Positions 54,653 to 64,000 of a DNA stretch of 64,000 nucleotides are shown here, one piece after another (within the stretch, counting starts at the first letter, position 1; each line of letters opens with the position of its first letter). The notes below the pieces were generated by a model, which saw only the letters and a program-made list of their open reading frames with translations, did no database searches and was not told the DNA's origin. The DNA is from Pasteuria penetrans (GTDB lineage Bacteria; Bacillota; Bacilli; Thermoactinomycetales; Thermoactinomycetaceae), in assembly GCF_900538055.1 (NCBI RefSeq), contig NZ_UZAC03000002.1, positions 1 through 64,000 of the forward strand, in the 5' to 3' direction. The position numbers were made by a program, and so were the translations under genes.

Positions 54653-57600
54653 CTAGCACAGAGTCCTGATGAATTGCCCCCCCCCTGACGCACCATCAAA
54701 ACCACGACTCCCCCGGGTAAGGGGTGGGGAACCTTGCCCCAACAAACCGTGGGGGGATCGCCGCATACCCCTTTCCTTGTTCGGGGCCGAGGTCCGTGAA
54801 AATTCCTGTGGACGCTGTATTTGCATCTGTTGTAGTTGTATTTGTTGTATCAACTGTACTTGCCGTATTTCATGAATCTGCTGAACATGCTGCATCTGCA
54901 TTTGTTGTATTTGTTGCATTTGTTGCATCTGAAACGCCATCTCGGTTTGTGGGAGGAACATGGTTTGCACCTGGGGCCATAACGTCTGTACAGGCGGGGG
55001 AGGAGGACCCATCACCTGCATCTGTTGGGGGGACACCGGGTACACGGGTACATGGGGTACCTGCCATGGTTGGGAAGGGGATAGCACCTGTATCTGCGGA
55101 AAAGGCGCAGGTTGTACTTGCGGGGGGAATACCTGTGCAGGGAATACCGGTTGCGATGACAAGGAGGGAATAGGTTGCACTTGCTGCAGAGAAGGTACCC
55201 ACTGCACATTTCCTGGGGATACGGATCCCATTTGCGATATATTCGGTTTTGGCAAGGAGGGCACCCGACCTGGTACCGATAAAGTTTCCCATGCCATTTT
55301 CCCGTTAGTCGGTTGTAACTGTACAGTATGTTCCTCCCCCGTGGAAACGATAGCGGGTCTCTGTCCATCTCCCATGTCTCTAGGGGGGAAGGGCGTGGGT
55401 TGCCTCCCCGATGATCCCCGTGACTCCTGCAATGCTTGCGTATGCAAGGGGGATGGACCCGCCGCCGTTGTAATGATAGGAACGATTGTTTCTTGAACTC
55501 CCCTCTCCTTACCGGGGATCGACATTGCCTCCTTCGGTGATTCCCCTTTTCGTTCCTGGACTATTCCTTGCAATGATTGCGAATGTGGGGGCACTGCTGT
55601 GGAGATAGAATCCCCCTGATATCCTCTCCTTTCCTCCCTCCCATGGGGGACCGTAGTCCGTTGGCCCCGGAACCTCACCACCCTCGTCCATGGTTGTTCC
55701 TCTGATCGCCGTGAACACGGATGGGACCCCCCCGACGTGGGGGCGAGGTTTGGATGGACAACCCTATCACCCTCCCGGGGGGAGGATATCACTTGCCTCC
55801 TAGGCTGTTTCCCCTCTCGCCCTTGCAATTCCCTCGATAACGATTGCGGTTGGGGGAGGGACATTCCTGCCGTTGTGGGGACCGTTATCCCCCGTTGACC
55901 CACCTTAGGATCGGGACGTGGGGTTGATGATGGATCCCCCTCTGTCTGAACTCCTCCCTCTTTTTCGTTCGACAGCAACCCAACTCGCCCCTGTGATTTC
56001 TCCGACCGTAGTTGCCGTTGTGGGGGGGAGGGACCCCCCGCTACTATCGAAACTCCTGCCCCTTGACCCCCTACCCCGTCGTCGGAATACAGAGCTGATG
56101 ATAAACCCCTCGACGGTTTCTTTTTCTGACCCTTTGGTTGTTTGGGTAGGGATTGTCCCATTGCTGTTGATTTCCCCTCTTTCCCCAAAAAATTCCCAGA
56201 TAAAACAGGAGATTGTGAGGAAATTTGCCCGGTTTTTAGGTTCTTACCCCCGATACCCTTGTCAGAAGGAGGGACCCCCGAACCATCCCCCGAGTATTTC
56301 GCTCCCCCTGGTTGTAACGGTGGTAATGCCGATACTGAGGACGATTTCCCTGTTGTGGAAACTACGATCTCTCTTTCCACTGCCTTTTCCCCGCGGGGAG
56401 GAAGGGTAGATTTCTCCCCTGATAATTCTCCCTCCCCCCTCCGCGAATGTTCGGATGGGAAACGACGAGATGGTAAAGAAACCTGGGCCCCCCCAGTTTG
56501 GGGGATAACGACCCCCTCCCTAATGCTATCGTCACCAGGAAGGGGGACCTTGGACGGCCCCCTTGGGGATTCAACCCTTTCCCCCTGCGATGACGACTGC
56601 GGGGATTCCAATTGTGGGGGGAGATTCCTCTGATCACCCGTTTCCCTGTCGGGAGGTAAAACCCGGGATTTTTCTTTCTTAGATTTCTTCGACTTCTTCT
56701 TTGTTCCCCCTGGTGGTCTGGATGAGGGCGAAGACTGCAATGATTTCATCCCCTCCCCGTCTCCCCCCTTTTCCCCCTGTGGAGGAGGAGGTTGTAGTAA
56801 GGACAACAATGGGGAGGAAGGAATTCCCGTCATGGAGACAGACGCTCGTCCCCTTGTTTCCCCACCCGGAGAAGAAGATGTTGATTCCCCCCTTGATATT
56901 CCCCCCATCGGGGAAGAATGTAATGCATAACGTTTTCCTTTCATATCCTCTACCAAAATTTTATGCAACATCCTTTGTAACCATTGCGGATTCTCCAGCT
57001 CCAACTCGTGCTCGATAAGCTCACGTAGCAGTTCTAAACGTTGCATGGCTTTCCCACCTGGCGCGTGAGAGGACCCTTCCGCCACAGGTAGAGAGGTTTT
57101 TCCCACCACCTTACTTTGTTGTTTCTCGGAAAGAGAAGGCCAAGACCGTTCTCCTTGCCATCCTGACGAATCTGACGATTGCATCGATTTTTCCATGCCC
57201 GATGCAATTTCCCTTCTAGGGGATTCCCTCCCCTCTATCAGCCGCCCCTCCGATGACGATGAGGGTATTCCCGGTTCCTGTTTCGAAGGGAATCCCTCCC
57301 CCCTGAGGGGTTGTTTCGTTCCCTCCCACATCTGATTCCATACCTGCAATTCTTGTGGTGTCAAATGGGCGGTCATTTCCAGTACCATTTCCTGTAATGG
57401 CCCCGGAGGGAGATGGAGTAGGTTCTGTATCATTTTCAGGTTCCCCTGTCCCCCCCCTTGCCCTGTTGTGATCATGTCAGACGAATCATCGGATGGGTCC
57501 TGGTAAACTTGCTGTCCATCGGTTTTACGGGAAGTGGGTAGATGTTTCTTCAACAGCCTTCCCACCAATTCTCCCCTTTGTTCCAGCGTCAGACGGGATT

Positions 57601-58198
57601 CCTCCCTTGGGGGCACTAACCCAATGGTTCTCTTATTATGAAGGGATAATCGTTGCAGCAGCTCATATAATCGTAATCCCCCTACCTGCAATTCCTCCCA
57701 CAGTAGCTCTCTTATTTTACTCAATCGCTGTTGCTGTAATAACCGCCGCGATGATAGTTCCTCCTGTTGCTGGGGCGTCAAATATTCAATTTGCCAAGGA
57801 GCCAGCCATCCTAATTGGTGTCTATGTAGCTGTTGTATCAATTCGGGCCGTAGTAACTGACTCACTACCTTCGATGATTTTAGATGGGGTATCTGTTGGG
57901 GATTCAATTGATTGATTTGCCAAGGGGTCAACCATTCCTGTTGTTGTGGGGTAAAGTAACCGATTGAATGTTCGAGTTGTCGTAATCGTTGACTCATTAC
58001 GTTCCCAAACTGTCGTAATTCCTGTATCTGCTGTATTGATGTCCCTAGTAGCTGGTTTTCTCCGCTGGACTGCGATGACGACGCCTGCGGGGGTTTTCCC
58101 GCCGCAACAGGAAACAACGCAGCATACATACAACCCCCTAGAAAAAATAACGAAAAGGATAAATAGTTCTTTCTCGTAGCTTTTTTACAAAGTACCAT
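54653..58198 (-). CDS. Very large secreted Gln/Pro/Ser-rich protein
   Basis: 1181 residues; ATG 58198 with GGAGG 12 bp before it. N-terminal signal (YLSFSLFFLGGCMYAALFPVAA): cleavage after AA by signal peptidase I, or lipidation at the Cys of LGGC, are both possible. Residues about 50-230 hold degenerate repeats of the kind LTPWQINQLNPQQIPHL and LTPQQQEELS, short helical hairpins rich in Gln. About 300-1000 is disordered, Ser/Pro/Gly/Lys-rich, with weak recurrence of SLPQPQSLSREL/PPHSQSLQGIVQ phrases. About 1000-1130 is Pro/Val/Gln-rich (QVFPPQVQPAPFPQIQV) and then a Met/Gln tract (QMQQMQQIQQMQMQHVQQI). The tail is basic. I know no homolog. The composition suits a spore-surface or adhesion polymer, which is only inference. 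Confidence 0.78.
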   Translation of the reverse strand: MVLCKKATRKNYLSFSLFFLGGCMYAALFPVAAGKPPQASSSQSSGENQLLGTSIQQIQELRQFGNVMSQRLRQLEHSIGYFTPQQQEWLTPWQINQLNPQQIPHLKSSKVVSQLLRPELIQQLHRHQLGWLAPWQIEYLTPQQQEELSSRRLLQQQRLSKIRELLWEELQVGGLRLYELLQRLSLHNKRTIGLVPPREESRLTLEQRGELVGRLLKKHLPTSRKTDGQQVYQDPSDDSSDMITTGQGGGQGNLKMIQNLLHLPPGPLQEMVLEMTAHLTPQELQVWNQMWEGTKQPLRGEGFPSKQEPGIPSSSSEGRLIEGRESPRREIASGMEKSMQSSDSSGWQGERSWPSLSEKQQSKVVGKTSLPVAEGSSHAPGGKAMQRLELLRELIEHELELENPQWLQRMLHKILVEDMKGKRYALHSSPMGGISRGESTSSSPGGETRGRASVSMTGIPSSPLLSLLQPPPPQGEKGGDGEGMKSLQSSPSSRPPGGTKKKSKKSKKEKSRVLPPDRETGDQRNLPPQLESPQSSSQGERVESPRGPSKVPLPGDDSIREGVVIPQTGGAQVSLPSRRFPSEHSRRGEGELSGEKSTLPPRGEKAVEREIVVSTTGKSSSVSALPPLQPGGAKYSGDGSGVPPSDKGIGGKNLKTGQISSQSPVLSGNFLGKEGKSTAMGQSLPKQPKGQKKKPSRGLSSALYSDDGVGGQGAGVSIVAGGPSPPQRQLRSEKSQGRVGLLSNEKEGGVQTEGDPSSTPRPDPKVGQRGITVPTTAGMSLPQPQSLSRELQGREGKQPRRQVISSPREGDRVVHPNLAPTSGGSHPCSRRSEEQPWTRVVRFRGQRTTVPHGREERRGYQGDSISTAVPPHSQSLQGIVQERKGESPKEAMSIPGKERGVQETIVPIITTAAGPSPLHTQALQESRGSSGRQPTPFPPRDMGDGQRPAIVSTGEEHTVQLQPTNGKMAWETLSVPGRVPSLPKPNISQMGSVSPGNVQWVPSLQQVQPIPSLSSQPVFPAQVFPPQVQPAPFPQIQVLSPSQPWQVPHVPVYPVSPQQMQVMGPPPPPVQTLWPQVQTMFLPQTEMAFQMQQMQQIQQMQMQHVQQIHEIRQVQLIQQIQLQQMQIQRPQEFSRTSAPNKERGMRRSPHGLLGQGSPPLTRGSRGFDGASGGGQFIRTLC
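54840..54950 (-). repeat. Met/Gln codon tract
   Basis: Imperfect CAG/ATG-type triplet repeats encoding QMQQMQQIQQMQMQHVQQI, followed by a second IQQIQLQQMQIQ run. Prone to length change. Confidence 0.75.
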
Positions 58199-59103
58199 TT
58201 ACATCAAAATCCTCCCTAGCATAAGTAATTTAAATAAATTTTAATTCATTTATGAATCAGGAACGGACAAGACCGGCCTCACACGTAATTGTTAGAATTA
58301 AGAAATTGGGAATTAGGGAAATTAAAATAAAAAAATAAATTTTACCTACCTTATTTTATGATTATACAACAAATTCTATTATATAATTAAATAATTGAAT
58401 TAAATATAAAATAGTATAAAAAACAATTCCTATCCAAAATTCATATCTATATGTATATTAATCAATATATTTAATTTTAAATTTTTTTAATGTACATTAG
58501 GGGAGTAAAATTTGAACCAATACCCTAACCGCTACATATATATTGAACATAGGATGTTGATATCGATGACCCATCATACACACTCTACCCCACCCGATCC
58601 CCTTTGGGAAGGGAAATTTGGATCTTGAACGCACATCGAATCTGTGAGAATTCAGTTCTGGGAATCGAAGTATCCCGTGATAGGGTTCTGTGTTTACCAT
58701 TTACCTAGATTGAAATTACTTCCTATTGTATTCCGAGATATTCTAGGGAGAGTATAGTAGTGGTGCTACCGCGAAAAAGGTATCAAACTTGTTAGAATAT
58801 TTTTATATATTAAATGATGTTTTCGGTAAATGTTTATATTGTTAATGATTATAAAAATAGTTTGTTTGAGTATTTCCGGCGTAGGTGCTTAGGGGTGGAA
58901 AGGTACCCCCTTCCTGGGGAATTGCACCTGAAGATTTAATACGATCGGTTATTTTTTGTTGAACCACCGAAATCACCGTGGGATCATAGGAACCGGTTCC
59001 TATCTCGCCCCTTTTGCGCACACCAAAGAAACCGACATGAAGTCGAATTTTATTTTTTATTTAAATATTATATATATTAAATTCTATGTAGTTATGGGTT
59101 GTC
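58199..59103. other. AT-rich intergenic DNA
   Basis: Extremely AT-rich at 58230-58500, containing the promoter side of the 58198 gene. Dispersed repeat family 2 copy 3 at 58662-58752. No gene supported. Confidence 0.5.
58662..58752 (+). repeat. Dispersed repeat family 2, copy 3
   Basis: ATCGAAGTATCCCGTGATAG … CTAGATTGAAATTACTTCC; compare 10223 and 28333. Confidence 0.5.
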
Positions 59104-59948
59104 TTATCCTCCTTTCCCTGATCTTCTTTTGAAGATAATGAACGACCTGGGTTCAATGATAAGCAGATCCATTAGTGTACATACGTTATTTTTATAGGTA
59201 AACGTTCCCATCAACAGCAAGCCCACCTCCAGCGGCGAAGACGGCAAGATTCGGTGGGGGCAGGTTCGTGGTGACAACATGTTGTCCAGGTATCTAAATA
59301 GCACAACATTGCTGTTAGCACAAGGAAGGATACCAGACTGATATTGGCGATGATGAGTCCCCACAAATTCAGGTGGGGTTAGGACGTCTAAGCTATGGAT
59401 TCCCAAGGTATCGATGTAAGGGCCTAGTAAAAAGAAAGTTCTTGCAACGTACAAAACCTGTTCGAATTATGTAGACAACACGGTTTGAAGGTATCAGCTG
59501 GATAAAATAAGCGAACAGCTAAAACACCGGACTCCATCACAAATCCACTGCGAAAAAAGGATTTTTACCGATTACAAACAAAGGGATACAATAATTTGAT
59601 GGAAAACGTTCCTAAGAGGAACACGATTCAACAATTCTAAAGCAGGCAATGAGGATAGAAAAACATAAAAAACGTCATACAGTCAGGAATTCATGCCCAT
59701 TGTTTCACATAGGACGACTATATGCTTTAGTAGGGTTATTCGGAAAGGGAATAACACAAAAAATCCCTGGATAGACGTTTTTACCAGTAGGTTCCCTGGG
59801 GGACGTTCATCCAACATAGGCCAAAAGTGGTTCGTATGCACCATAAAAAAGCAAAGGAAAGGGGGAGACATCCCCGGACATGCCTTGTGAAGAGAGCAGG
59901 GGAAAAAAATAAGTGATCAACAAGTCATGGATATTGTAATCCCCACAC
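59104..59948. other. Decayed DNA with the repeated YLDNML fragment
   Basis: The minus frame around 59265-59325 (NVVLFRYLDNMLSPR) is the second copy of the fragment at 13105-13170. Neither has an intact gene. The rest to 59948 shows no reliable coding. Confidence 0.4.
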
Positions 59949-60300
59949 TTGGAGGAAAATAAGTTTGATGACTACAGTGATCGAAAACTCGCATGCAAAC
60001 TGAGAAAAAGGGAGGGCATTATGGTCCACCACAGAAAGATGTATCGTCTCCGTAGGCAGGGAAGGACTTCTCCGCGCTATCGGGGAAGGGGGCATCATTC
60101 CCTCTCGCCTTCCCCCAGGGCCTACGAACAGAAAATAACAACCCAACTCTGGAAGATGGACATCCAGCATGAGCTTCATGAATTCATGGGAGCGAGAGGA
60201 ATCCATCAAGAACAAATACACCTGTTCGATCACCCAACCACAATGCATACATCGAATCCTATCATAAATACTACAAAAGTACATTTTTTTAATATTTTTG
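59949..60300 (+). pseudogene. IS3-family transposase (OrfB) remnant, frameshifted
   Basis: The frame has MVHHRKMYRLRRQGRTSPRY, like the HxKVYRLMKxxGL start of IS3 OrfB, then QLWKMDIQHE, corresponding to the NQLWxxDIT entry of the DDE core. In the next frame the DNA gives NHNAYIESYHKYYKS, matching the DNAxIESFH block near the catalytic Glu. The core between them is deleted, so this is a small decayed remnant. Ends of the element were not found. Confidence 0.6.
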
Positions 60301-61599
60301 TTATTTAAAATAATTATACATGAAATATGTTGTATTCATAGGACATTATAATAGGGAATATTGTCATGGAAGTTGGGGAAACCTAACACCCCCCAAGCAC
60401 AGGAGAATTTATGAAACGAGTCCCAGCTGAAGACCTAAACAGGATTATGGAAGTGGTCTGAATCATGTAGATGGTAAAGATGGAGGAATGCACAGATAGG
60501 AAAAACAGGGGCGAAACAACCCTTTGAACGTCCCCCGGTATTCCCAAAATAGATTTCCCCATTGGTATGATTGTAGCCGCCAACACTCTGCGGGGTGGGG
60601 AGAGATTATGGCACCGGTTGATGAATTGGGATACAGGGGGAAAGGGATCGTCACGGGCCTAAGAAAACGAACCGATTATGAAACATGAACGTGGTGGGGA
60701 TTACTATACAAAAAATGGAGATGGATCCTGCTCTGTACCCCCACAGGACAGATTTTGAAATGGTGAACCAAAAACCGGAGGTTGAACCGCTCGCAATGGA
60801 AGAACATACGGAAAATGTAAATGGACCGGGCAATATGCTACCAAATCTCTGAAGAGGGGGGCAAGAATTATGAACACCACGGATGAGGTCTATTCAATGG
60901 CGAAACATACAGAACAAATCGGGACACCCGGAGTACTAAAAAAAAGAGGACACCGTACGGCTGTGGAGGATGGTTGTTCTTCTATAAAAAATTATGTCCG
61001 GACCCATTATTTCCGTACCGCCAAGATGAAAATACGTGGTAAGATAAGGGTGACACGGGCCATGATGGTAAAGGGGTTAGCTTATCATTGATCCTAGGTC
61101 GTCCGTTATCCTCCAAAAAAGATCAGGGAGAGAAGGAAGGAAGTACCAATAACTGAAACTACATAAAATTTAAGTAAAAAATAAAATCCGACTTTGTGTC
61201 GACTCGTTTGGCATACGCAAAAGGAGCGAAATAGAAACCAATCGCCATTACCCCCTATGATTTTGGGGGTTCAACAGAAAATAACTGTCAGCACTAAATT
61301 TTCATATTTACTCTTACAGAGGGTTGTGATTTTTGACTACAAATTACCATAATAAGATTACTTTTTAATTTTATTAATATTATTATTAATTTTATTTTAT
61401 TTACCATAGAATAATCATAATATTATTTACTTAAAAATAAAAGTTTCCCCAAAATGGATTTATTCAGTAAATATTTATGCTATGACTGTGGAATAGCAAA
61501 GATAAAAACCAGGATGGGTATGCATGGATGATCACCCAGTATGATTCCATTTCGTACCCTTTACCCAACACCCTAACAACCGACAAAATGGATGGAAGG
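60301..61599. other. Intergenic, nothing firm
   Basis: A 73-codon plus frame at 60870-61091 (MNTTDEVYSMAKHTEQIG … KGLAYH) has a purine-rich GAGGGGGG before its ATG but no recognisable relatives. The rest is AT-rich (61300-61500) and non-coding. Confidence 0.35.
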
Positions 61600-63057
<1,458 letters not shown>

Positions 63058-63138
63058 CGTAAACTGCTATCCCCCTGTCCCTTAGCACCCAATTCGTTCA
63101 CAATCTCAATACCTCCCCAGGTATGGTAACGGGCCAAC

Positions 63139-63170
63139 AACATTGTAATTGGGGTATATATCACAATGTT
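63139..63170. promoter_or_regulatory. Inverted repeat upstream of the collagen gene
   Basis: AACATTGT (63139-63146) and ACAATGTT (63163-63170), 16 bp apart, some 90 bp before the collagen start. Candidate operator. The region 63058-63405 otherwise holds no gene. Confidence 0.35.
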
Positions 63171-63405
63171 ATACACATCATCTATATTCAAATGTTATAT
63201 GAATGGTGCCACTACCGGGGGAAATAACCTATGGATCCATAAACCAAATTGCTTAGTAGGCTTTTACACAAAATGAAGGAGAACAGCAAAAAATTGAATA
63301 TAAAAATCATATTCATATATGGTGATACTACAAAATAGTATAAAACTTATCAGGATATTTTGCTATAATTAGAGAAAATGAACCCCATCTATGATCACAC
63401 GAATA

Positions 63406-64000
63406 GGTGATATCCCACTTTCCGCTGTAAAATTCAAGAGTGGATAGTTTGTAGTCCCTAAAAATCCTCTATTTGCGCCTTTTCGATTAAAAATTGTTTT
63501 TATATTGTTAATAAATATATAGAAATTTATTGTTAAATCAGATTGTAAATAGCACAAAGGGCGTTATAGGGGTGTTTTTTCACGGATCGCGGTTAGATAT
63601 ATCTTCAGGATAATTTTATTTTAATCAGGGGGTTCCCTATGGAGGAATCCATAGGTCAGCAAAACGTCCCCCCTACACGAAACGGGAATCTCAGTAGAAA
63701 CTAAATCTCTCCCCCCTCCCTGTTTTTGGTCTCCGTTTTTGCCTTTAGTCCCTTGATCTTTTGTTTTGATTCCCTTGTGTTTTTGTTCCTTTCCCCCTTC
63801 CTCCCCCCCAACTCATCGCTGTTGTTTGTGTTGGCCCGGCTCATTGTGTAATGGTACCTGGCTTCCCCATCGTGGGGTCTCCAGAATGGAGCCGCTGCAT
63901 GGCTTTCCTTTATCCCCCCCTCCCTGTGGGGAGGAGGTTCTATTACTGTCGTTGCCCTTATGTAGCCCTATGCGATCCTATAGTCCTTCTCACTTTTACA
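63406..64000 (+). mobile_element. Second copy of the 23156-25602 type element, left part
   Basis: Begins GGTGATATCCC and follows the 23159-23790 sequence closely to the window edge, including CACTTTCCGCTGTAA, TCAGGGGGTTCCCT and the TTTTG-rich leader. It lacks the 22-bp palindrome. The transposase would lie beyond the window. Confidence 0.85.

Noticed and set aside
55012-56637. Several long ORFs opposite or out of frame with the 1181-residue gene
   Set aside because: Shadows caused by biased composition; only the minus frame from 58198 has a signal peptide and ribosome site.

Overview
The window looks like a chromosomal segment of an endospore-forming Bacillota. It carries spoVAD, both dipicolinate synthase subunits (spoVFA/spoVFB), a small acid-soluble spore protein (sspI), a SleB/CwlJ-type cortex hydrolase, RNase J, zapA, mutS2 and relA, in gene orders close to those of Bacillales. 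A Gly-X-Thr collagen-like protein with a globular tail, several large secreted repeat proteins and heavy decay by mobile elements resemble what is known of invertebrate-parasitic spore formers such as Pasteuria. That name is an inference from content; no marker gene in the window proves it.

Layout. 1-1.2 kb: 3' part of spoVAD, then a spoVAE start that loses its family similarity after about 30 residues beside a group II intron fragment. 1.2-28.2 kb: an accessory region of nested mobile DNA. It holds an ISL3-like transposon inserted in a group II intron relic; a Mutator/IS256-like transposon with perfect 136-bp terminal repeats and a 559-bp deletion derivative of it; a third DDE element of which a second copy enters the window at its right end; and at least eight group II intron copies or relics. 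Embedded here are four secreted or surface protein genes, three of which share a new-looking conserved segment. Two of these lie in a tandem duplication bounded by introns.

28.5-35.8 kb (minus strand): the spore-core and lysine pathway cluster spoVFA-spoVFB-asd-dapG-(gap)-dapA-rnj. asd, dapG and dapA make hydroxy-tetrahydrodipicolinate, which SpoVFAB oxidises to dipicolinate for the spore core. 36-38.3 kb: an intron relic ending in four tandem 36-bp copies of its 3' end, then a small secreted protein. 39.7-54.3 kb (mostly minus strand): housekeeping block zapA-cvpA-sleB-like-mutS2-tiny membrane ORF, trmH-like-pheS-pheT, the divergent sspI plus a small basic ORF, and relA-dtd-tkt. A 158-bp tandem duplication separates the RNA methylase from pheS and has displaced the pheS start. 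54.6-58.2 kb: a 1181-codon secreted Gln/Pro/Ser-rich protein. 58.2-61.6 kb: decayed DNA with IS3 remains. 61.6-63.1 kb: collagen-like protein. 63.4-64 kb: left end of the second copy of the third DDE element.

No tRNA, rRNA, CRISPR array, T-box or riboswitch was recognised. The most unusual material is (i) the family of secreted proteins with the PL-x-YVRN-x-PP-x-QW segment and 15-residue repeats, varying from 9 to 23 units between two copies, and (ii) the intron derivatives: an ORF-less intron, introns nested in the domain V of other introns, and a 3'-end tandem array. All similarity statements come from reading the sequence and remembered family features; no search was run.
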